DNA of 64,000 nt. Origin: Qipengyuania intermedia. Its GTDB lineage: Bacteria; Pseudomonadota; Alphaproteobacteria; Sphingomonadales; Sphingomonadaceae. Location of the stretch: NCBI RefSeq assembly GCF_019711615.1, contig NZ_JAIGNS010000003.1:1-64000 (forward strand), given 5' to 3'. Shown here in pieces: positions 57,345 to 64,000 of the stretch. Position 1 is the first letter of the stretch. Each line of letters starts with the position of its first letter. Under the pieces are notes generated by a model. The model did no database searches and was not told where the DNA came from. It saw nothing but the letters and a program-made list of their open reading frames with translations. The translations under genes were made by a program, and so were the position numbers.

Positions 57345-59885
57345 ATGGCGGGCGCGAAAAAGGCTGCTGGCAAGGCGGCGGACCCGCTTGCCAACTACAA
57401 CGCGAAACGCGATTTCGCGAAGACGCCCGAACCTTCCGGCAAGCCCGAAAGCAGCGAGGGAGGCGACCTTTTCATCGTGCAGAAACACGATGCCACGCGG
57501 TTGCATTGGGACCTGAGGCTGGAAGTGGACGGCGTGCTCAAGAGCTGGGCGGTGACAAAGGGCCCCTCTCCCGACCCCGATATCAAGCGACTGGCGGTGC
57601 GGACCGAGGACCACCCGATGTCCTACGCCGAGTTCGAGGGGACCATCCCCAGAGGCGAATACGGCGGCGGCACGGTCATGCTGTGGGACCGCGGCAGCTG
57701 GGCCCCGATCGAAGGCAAGAGCGCCAGCGATCTCGACGAGGGGCACCTGCATTTTACGCTTCAGGGCGAGCGGATGAAGGGCGAATGGCTACTCATCCGG
57801 CTGAAGAAGAAAACCGGCGAAAAGCGCGAGAACTGGCTGCTACGCAAGCTGCAGGACAGCCATGTCGAACAAGGCGATGCGCTGGTGGAGCGCGAGCTAA
57901 GCAGCGTGCTCACCGGTCGCTCGATGGCGGAAATCGCGGCGGACAAGGGCGGCGAGTTCCCGCTGGCGGGCAAGAAGGACGATGCCTTCCTTGCGCAGAT
58001 GAAAAAGGCCGCCGCGCACAATGCTTCGAAGACGAAACCGCAAAAAAGACGCAAGTCCGCGCCCTTGCCGAAATTCCGCAAGCCACAACTCGCTACACTG
58101 GTCGACGATGTTCCTGCCGGCAACGGCTGGATGCACGAGATCAAGTTCGACGGGTACCGCGCAATTGTGGCGGCGAAGGGCGATGCGGTGCGCGTCTATA
58201 CCCGCAGCGGCAAGGACTGGACCGACAAGTTCGCTCCGCTGGTGAAGGCAGTTGCCGCGCTCGACCTGCCGGCTTGCCTGATCGACGGGGAAATCGTTGC
58301 TTACGATAGTAAGGGCAATCCCGATTTCTCGACTCTGCAGGCGGTGCTCAAGCGCGGCCATGGCAGCCAGTCGAAGGCGGACAAGCTGGCTTTCCATGCT
58401 TTCGATCTGGTCGAGCTCGATGGCGAAGACCTCGCTCCACTTGCCAACATCGAGCGCAAGGAGCGGCTCGAGGCGCTGCTCGCCACCGCCGAGCCGCCGG
58501 TCCATGTCGCCGACCACGTGATCGGATCGGGCGAGAGGCTCTACGATGCGATGTGCCGGGCCGGGCAGGAAGGCATCATCGCTAAAAAGATCGACGCGAA
58601 ATACCGCCACTCGCGCAGCAAGGCCTGGGTCAAGGTGAAGTGCACGAGGCGCCAGGAGTTCGTTATCGTCGGCTGGAAGAAATCGAACTCCAAGGGCCGC
58701 CCCTTTGCTTCGCTGCTGCTCGCACAGAACGAATGCGACACGCTAGTCTACAAGGGCAAGGTCGGCACCGGCTTCACCACGGACGAGATGGACGATCTCG
58801 CCGCGAAGATGCGGCGGCTGGAGCGCAAGACCGCGCCGGTGGAGACCGACACGGCCAGCGCGAGGGGCGTCACCTGGCTGACCCCGAAGCTGGTGGCGGA
58901 GATCGCCTTTGCCGAGTTCACAGCGGACGGCAACGTTCGCCACGGCAGCTATCTGGGCCTGCGCTCGGACAAGCCGGCGAAGGCGGTGATACCGGAAAAA
59001 CCAGCCAGTGTCCCCGATGCCAAATCCGAAGTGAAAATCTCGAGCAGCGACCGGGTGATCTTTCCCGACAGTGGCGAGACGAAAGGCGAACTCGCCGATT
59101 ATTACCGGTCCGTTGCCGGCATTATGCTGCCCTTCGCCGCCCGTCGCCCGGTTAGCCTAGTACGCTGCCCGCAGGGGCGGGCGAAGAAATGCTTTTTCCA
59201 GAAACATAACAGTGGCAGCTTCGGCAACGCGGTGCACCATGTGCCGATCCGCGAGAAGGACGGAGGGACCGAGGAATATCTCTATTTGGAGGACGCGCGC
59301 GGCATCCTGCAATGCGTGCAGATGGGAACGATCGAATTCCACGGCTGGGCCTCGCGCAGCGACGATGTCGAGGCGCCCGATCGTATGGTTTTCGACCTCG
59401 ACCCCGACGAGGGGCTCGATTTCGAGGACGTCAAGCAGGCCGCTCGCGACATCCGCGCGCGCTTGAGCGATATTGGTCTTGTCAGCTTCGCCATGCTCTC
59501 GGGCGGCAAGGGCGTCCACGTCGTGGTGCCGCTCTCCCGCGGTCACGACTGGGAAGCGCACAAGGACTTCGCCCGCCGCTTTGCCGAGGCGCTCAGCCTG
59601 GCCGAGCCCGACCGCTTCACTGCCACGATGAGCAAGGCCAAGCGCAAGGGAAAGATCTTCATCGACTGGCTGCGCAACCAGCGTGGCAGCACCGCCGTCC
59701 TGCCCTATTCCGCGCGCGCCCGTAGCGGTGCCCCGGTGGCGGTACCGATCGGCTGGAACGAGCTCAAAGAGATCCAGGATGCTAAGCCATTCGCCATCGA
59801 CGATGTCGCCGCGCTGATTGATCGGGCCGCGAGCAAACAGCTATTGGGATGGGGCTTCGCCGACCAAAGACTGCCAAACGTTTAG
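57345..59885 (+). CDS. ligD: ATP-dependent DNA ligase D (LigD; phosphoesterase-ligase-polymerase)
   Basis: 846 aa, three domains. 3'-phosphoesterase at about 35-190 (FIVQKHDATRLHWDLRLEVD, RTEDHPMSYAEFEGTIPRGE); ATP ligase at about 245-540 with the adenylated Lys K267 in EIKFDGYRAI; primase-polymerase at about 560-840 with D684/D686 in FDLDPDEG and the later FIDWLRNQRGSTAVLPYS. This is the order seen in Pseudomonas LigD, unlike the mycobacterial one. Acts with Ku to repair double-strand breaks in non-growing cells. ATG at 57345. Confidence 0.96.
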   Translation: MAGAKKAAGKAADPLANYNAKRDFAKTPEPSGKPESSEGGDLFIVQKHDATRLHWDLRLEVDGVLKSWAVTKGPSPDPDIKRLAVRTEDHPMSYAEFEGTIPRGEYGGGTVMLWDRGSWAPIEGKSASDLDEGHLHFTLQGERMKGEWLLIRLKKKTGEKRENWLLRKLQDSHVEQGDALVERELSSVLTGRSMAEIAADKGGEFPLAGKKDDAFLAQMKKAAAHNASKTKPQKRRKSAPLPKFRKPQLATLVDDVPAGNGWMHEIKFDGYRAIVAAKGDAVRVYTRSGKDWTDKFAPLVKAVAALDLPACLIDGEIVAYDSKGNPDFSTLQAVLKRGHGSQSKADKLAFHAFDLVELDGEDLAPLANIERKERLEALLATAEPPVHVADHVIGSGERLYDAMCRAGQEGIIAKKIDAKYRHSRSKAWVKVKCTRRQEFVIVGWKKSNSKGRPFASLLLAQNECDTLVYKGKVGTGFTTDEMDDLAAKMRRLERKTAPVETDTASARGVTWLTPKLVAEIAFAEFTADGNVRHGSYLGLRSDKPAKAVIPEKPASVPDAKSEVKISSSDRVIFPDSGETKGELADYYRSVAGIMLPFAARRPVSLVRCPQGRAKKCFFQKHNSGSFGNAVHHVPIREKDGGTEEYLYLEDARGILQCVQMGTIEFHGWASRSDDVEAPDRMVFDLDPDEGLDFEDVKQAARDIRARLSDIGLVSFAMLSGGKGVHVVVPLSRGHDWEAHKDFARRFAEALSLAEPDRFTATMSKAKRKGKIFIDWLRNQRGSTAVLPYSARARSGAPVAVPIGWNELKEIQDAKPFAIDDVAALIDRAASKQLLGWGFADQRLPNV

Positions 59886-59946
59886 GGTGGATCGCATACG
59901 CGCTATCCAACGTCAGGATATAGCGTAATTCGCTTGAAAGCGGACC

Positions 59947-59973
59947 GTCAGCAATCGACCCCAAAGTCGCCAT
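59947..59973 (+). repeat. 27-bp degenerate repeat, right of ku-ligD
   Basis: Direct-repeat partner of 56435-56461. It lies in the 153-bp gap between ligD and tRNA-Arg, which has no gene. Confidence 0.5.
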
Positions 59974-60041
59974 AAGGTGCCCATCGTATTCCCGTCGGGT
60001 AGACTCGAGAATCCCAGAGTTCTGCGGATTATTGCTAATGG

Positions 60042-60115
60042 CGCGCCCGACAGGATTCGAACCTGTGGCCCCCAGATTAGGAATCTGATGCTCTATCCGA
60101 CTGAGCTACGGGCGC
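60042..60115 (-). tRNA. tRNA-Arg (anticodon CCU)
   Basis: Minus strand: acceptor arms GCGCCCG and CGGGCGC, D arm GCTCAGTCGGATAGAGC, anticodon loop TTCCTAA giving CCT, T arm CAGGTTCGAATCCTG. Discriminator G, encoded CCA at 60039-60041. Its 3' end is duplicated at 46218-46236. tRNA-Arg(CCU) is a frequent integration target. Confidence 0.95.
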
Positions 60116-60153
60116 CCCGGCGCTTCGTATAGCGCCTCTGCCTTGTGTGGCAA

Positions 60154-60630
60154 TCAGTTGAGTTCGTCGGGAGGGGCGATCGGAAAGAGGATCGGCGCGA
60201 CGGCGATCCCCTCGGCGGCCAGATCCTCCGCTTCCTCACGCGTTGCCTTGCCGTGGATCGGGGTCTCGTCGATCTCGCCATAATATTGCGAGCGCGCTTT
60301 CTCGGCGAACTTGTCACCCACCCAGGTGCTTTTCTCCAGAGCCTTGGCCTGCGCTTTGGCCAACGTCTCCAAGGCCTTCTTCACTTCCGGCGGCATGGGC
60401 GCATTCGACAGCTGCGCCTCGGCCTTGGGCTCATCGACCGGAATTGCTGCCTGTGTCCTGTTACCCTTCGCTGCAACTGCAGGCGCCATGGGAGCCTTGC
60501 CCACCAGGGACGATCCGCATTCCGGACAATCGATAAGGCCGCGCTCTTTCTGCTGGTCGAAGTCCGCAGAAGACCCGAACCAACCCTCGAACCGGTGGCC
60601 GTTATCGCAATGGAGGTCGAATACGATCAT
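60154..60630 (-). CDS. DUF1178-family protein
   Basis: 158 aa. N-terminal MIVFDLHCDNGHRFEGWF with two Cys in HC and a later CPECGSS pair, a zinc-ribbon pattern. The C half is helical (MPPEVKKALETLAKAQAKAL, STWVGDKFAEKARSQYYGEI) and ends in LFPIAPPDELN. Function unknown. It follows the nitrilase gene by 6 bp on the same strand. Confidence 0.87.
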   Translation of the reverse strand: MIVFDLHCDNGHRFEGWFGSSADFDQQKERGLIDCPECGSSLVGKAPMAPAVAAKGNRTQAAIPVDEPKAEAQLSNAPMPPEVKKALETLAKAQAKALEKSTWVGDKFAEKARSQYYGEIDETPIHGKATREEAEDLAAEGIAVAPILFPIAPPDELN

Positions 60631-60636
60631 GCGCGC

Positions 60637-61452
60637 CTAAATGGCGATTTCTCGGCGATTGGCAAGGCTGGGGACCTGTGCGCGCACGGTTTCTATGCGG
60701 CTGTGATCGATCTCGGCAAAGGCCACCTTGTCCGCGCCGTCGCCCATGTCCAGCAGCACTTCGCCCCACGGGTCGACGACGAGGCTGTGGCCATAGGTTT
60801 CGCGCCCGTCCTCGTGCTTGCCGCACTGTGCCGCGGCAATGACGAACGCGCTCGCTTCGATAGCGCGGGCGCGCTGCATGACGTGCCAATGCGCCTTCCC
60901 GGTAGGCACGGTAAAAGCTGCAGGAACAGCGATTGCATCGCATTGCAGGCGGCCAAGCGCCTCGTATAGTGCTGGAAAGCGAAGATCGTAACAGATCGTG
61001 AGGCCCAGTTTTCCCACCGGGCAATCGACGGTTACAACCTTGTCGCCCGGCCGATAGGCGTTGGACTCCCGCCAGCTTTCGCCGCTGTCCAGATCGACAT
61101 CGAACATGTGCATCTTGTCATAGCGCGCGGCGATGTCGCCTTTTTCGTCGATTACGAACCCTCGGTTTGCCCACTTACCATCGCCTGCATCGACCGCGAG
61201 CGACCCGAGATGAACCCAGATACCGCGTCTTGCCGCTTCGTCCCTTACCGTAGCGAGAACCTCATCCCTGTTTTCGTCGACGATTTGTCCGGCGGCTCTC
61301 CTCCGATCGCGATCGAGAAGGCCCGACATCTCGGGAGTGAAAAGAATCTGCGCCCCGCCCTCGGACGCCGACCCGATGGCATCGATCAAGGCTGCCGCGC
61401 TGCGCGACGGGTCGATTCCGGTTGTCGACTGGAACAGGGCGATGCGGGTCAT
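60637..61452 (-). CDS. Carbon-nitrogen hydrolase (nitrilase superfamily, Nit/YafV-like)
   Basis: 271 aa. Catalytic triad: Glu in FTPEMSGLLDRD, Lys in ARYDKMHMFDVD, Cys in TICYDLRFPALYEALGR. The CYDLRFP pattern is that of Nit1/Nit2-type omega-amidases, which deamidate oxidised glutathione or keto-glutaramate. It overlaps the glutaredoxin gene by 4 bases, which favours a glutathione-related role. Confidence 0.9.
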   Translation of the reverse strand: MTRIALFQSTTGIDPSRSAAALIDAIGSASEGGAQILFTPEMSGLLDRDRRRAAGQIVDENRDEVLATVRDEAARRGIWVHLGSLAVDAGDGKWANRGFVIDEKGDIAARYDKMHMFDVDLDSGESWRESNAYRPGDKVVTVDCPVGKLGLTICYDLRFPALYEALGRLQCDAIAVPAAFTVPTGKAHWHVMQRARAIEASAFVIAAAQCGKHEDGRETYGHSLVVDPWGEVLLDMGDGADKVAFAEIDHSRIETVRAQVPSLANRREIAI

Positions 61453-61715
61453 TGAGCGGCCAGCAACGCGTCCAATTTACCGGCTCGTTCGAGAGCTGCG
61501 AGTTCATCCGATCCACCGACATAGGTGTCCCCGATAAATATCTGCGGGACCGTGCGCGCATTGGGTGCGCGTTCGAGCATCTCGTCGCGTTTTGGGCCGC
61601 CCATGGTAATGTCGTGCTCAGCATATTCCGCGCCCTTGCTGTCGAGCAGGCTTTTCGCTCGATAGCAGAAGCCGCAGCCGAATTTGGTGTAGATATCGAT
61701 CTTGGGCTGGCTCAT
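61449..61715 (-). CDS. grxC: Glutaredoxin 3 (GrxC-type)
   Basis: 88 aa. KIDIYTKFGCGFCYRAKSLL has the redox pair C14-G-F-C17; E. coli Grx3 has CPYC, so the middle residues differ. TVPQIFIGDTYVGGSDELAA carries the cis-Pro and GG-D glutathione-binding motifs. ATG at 61715. Coupled to the nitrilase gene. Confidence 0.92.
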   Translation of the reverse strand: MSQPKIDIYTKFGCGFCYRAKSLLDSKGAEYAEHDITMGGPKRDEMLERAPNARTVPQIFIGDTYVGGSDELAALERAGKLDALLAAQ

Positions 61716-61769
61716 CGCGGGTCCTTCTGGGCTTGTCTGGGAAAAATGGTTTAGCCGGTTGCCGGGCGG

Positions 61770-61796
61770 CTTGAAAGCGTTTGGACGCTGCCTATG
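61770..61796 (+). promoter_or_regulatory. Sigma-32 (RpoH)-type promoter of the second hsp20
   Basis: CTTGAAA (61770-61776), 14-bp spacer, CCTATG (61791-61796). Same -35 and spacing as the island hsp20 promoter. Confidence 0.75.
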
Positions 61797-61886
61797 TTGG
61801 TTTTGTCGTTGCATGCCGCAGCGACGTCGGAGCGCCGGTTTCGGGCTCCTCATATAGTCAAATTGCTCAACAGAGGATTTGTTTCG
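61797..61886 (+). ncRNA. ROSE-like RNA thermometer in the second hsp20 leader
   Basis: The leader of about 85 nt ends in CAAAUUGCU (61859-61867), a CAACAG loop, and AGGAUUUG (61874-61881). All pair except one bulged G, and AGGA is the ribosome binding site. The loop CAACA is shared with the leader of the other hsp20. A stem further up is possible in 61803-61850 but was not resolved. Confidence 0.75.
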
Positions 61887-62354
61887 ATGAACCGTTTTGA
61901 TACCACTCCCTATCGCCGTTCCACCGTCGGTTTCGACCGTCTGTTCGACCTGATGGAACGCCAGGCCCGGAACGCCGGCGGCGATAATTACCCCCCCTTC
62001 AATATCGAGCGCCGCGGTGATGACGAATACCGCATCACGCTGGCAGTCGCGGGCTTTCGTCCCGAAGACCTTGATATCACAGCGCAGCAGAACCTGCTGA
62101 CGATCAACGGGCGTAAACGCGATGACCAGCCCGACGGCGATATGCTGCATGTCGGCATCGCCAATCGCGGGTTCGAACGCCGGTTCGATCTGGCAGACTA
62201 TGTGCGCGTCGAGAATGCCGACCTCAAGGACGGCATGCTCGTCATCGATCTCGTGCGTGAAGTACCCGAAGCGATGAAGCCCAAGAAGATTGCAATCGGC
62301 GGGCAGAAGCCGCTCGAGATCGTCAAAGGCGAAGATGACAGCGCTGCTGCGTAA
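61887..62354 (+). CDS. Hsp20-family small heat-shock protein (second copy)
   Basis: 155 aa. FDTTPYRRSTVGFDRLFDLM, alpha-crystallin domain about residues 35-128 (YRITLAVAGFRPEDLDITAQ, HVGIANRGFERRFDLADYVR), C-terminal REVPEAMKPKKIAIGG tail. Paralogue of the copy at 47795, lying outside the proposed island. ATG at 61887. Confidence 0.93.
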   Translation: MNRFDTTPYRRSTVGFDRLFDLMERQARNAGGDNYPPFNIERRGDDEYRITLAVAGFRPEDLDITAQQNLLTINGRKRDDQPDGDMLHVGIANRGFERRFDLADYVRVENADLKDGMLVIDLVREVPEAMKPKKIAIGGQKPLEIVKGEDDSAAA

Positions 62355-62379
62355 ACTACATTCCGATCCGGAAACGAAA

Positions 62380-62407
62380 GGGGGCGGTACCCGAAGGTGC
62401 CGCCCCC
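62380..62407 (+). terminator. Hairpin after the second hsp20
   Basis: GGGGGCGGTACC (62380-62391) pairs with GGTGCCGCCCCC (62396-62407), one G-U pair, CGAA loop. No T-run follows. Confidence 0.55.
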
Positions 62408-62569
62408 GCGACGTCTAGCGCCGCCAAGCCCCTAATTCGGTTGTCCGGGTCGCAGAAGACAACCGAGTTCGAGGCAAGCCCACCGCTTGCTGGCGCAGCG
62501 TTAGTCTGTAAATTCAAGGGTCTGCGACCGCTGTGCAGTTAGATGTCTGCATCAAATGCAACAAAAGAT

Positions 62570-62602
62570 AAAGGCCCCCTTTTTCCGGAAAAGGGGGCCT
62601 TT
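62570..62602. terminator. Strong bidirectional rho-independent terminator
   Basis: AAAGGCCCCCTTTT (62570-62583) pairs with AAAAGGGGGCCTTT (62589-62602). A/T runs flank both arms, so it serves hsp20 from the left and pyrG from the right. The whole gap 62355-62681 holds only these two hairpins and no gene. Confidence 0.85.
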
Positions 62603-62681
62603 GTCGCGTTGGTACAAATTGGAAAAACACGCCATGTGAGAAAACAAGTGTTTACGTTCACACGAGGTTTGAAAAAAATTT

Positions 62682-64000
<1,319 letters not shown>

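Overview
The window looks like chromosomal DNA of an alphaproteobacterium of the order Sphingomonadales, most likely an Erythrobacteraceae member (Erythrobacter/Qipengyuania/Altererythrobacter type). This is inferred from gene content and order: fused ispDF, dusB-ntrB-ntrC-ntrY-ntrX-hfq-hflX with convergent mazG, an Hfq with two Sm domains in one chain, pyruvate dehydrogenase E1-beta with an N-terminal lipoyl domain, 4-hydroxyphenylpyruvate dioxygenase next to a VOC protein, a CIRCE-like operator and ROSE-like RNA thermometers. No database search was possible.

Layout. 1-2367 (-) is the N-terminal part of a very acidic, repeat-rich surface/secreted protein that runs off the left edge. A tRNA-Ser(UGA) and two cell-wall genes (lytic transglycosylase, D,D-carboxypeptidase) follow. 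5251-10104 (+) is a tightly overlapping run: tmk, holB, metG, tatD, an MBL-fold hydrolase and a 58-aa membrane protein. 10225-20187 holds mazG (+) facing the nitrogen-control cluster (-). 20267-26133 carries ispDF, cinA, a RatA/COQ10-like gene, lipA, an SbtA-SbtB-carbonic anhydrase bicarbonate operon and a NYN-domain gene. An exported TPR-like protein is divergent from gyrA, which is coupled to a TauD/TfdA oxygenase. A YhhN membrane protein, trmFO, an EF-hand lipoprotein-like protein, a phytoene-synthase-like protein and three Tad pseudopilin genes (TadE, TadE/F, TadG) follow. pdhA-pdhB, ftsB and an acyl-CoA dehydrogenase are on the minus strand; hppD-VOC, mscS, a haloalkane dehalogenase and an MFS transporter are on the plus strand.

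46218-60057 is the accessory part. It lies between the MFS gene and tRNA-Arg(CCU). The 3' end of that tRNA (19 nt including CCA, one mismatch) is repeated in the same orientation just after the MFS stop codon, which is the geometry left by integration into a tRNA 3' end. The interval contains a tyrosine recombinase and cargo: membrane-anchored HtrA protease, Hsp20, a DUF465 protein, GroEL/GroES (GroEL lacks the Gly-Gly-Met tail), Usg with a small partner, a TonB-dependent receptor with a PepSY-TM protein, and Ku-LigD end joining. I propose this is a degraded 14-kb stress-fitness island.

Right of the tRNA come core genes (DUF1178, nitrilase, glutaredoxin), a second Hsp20, and pyrG, which runs off the right edge. 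Both Hsp20 genes have a sigma-32-type promoter and a leader ending in a ROSE-type hairpin that covers the ribosome binding site. The groES leader carries a near-perfect CIRCE. Heat control in this window is therefore visible in the DNA at three separate layers.
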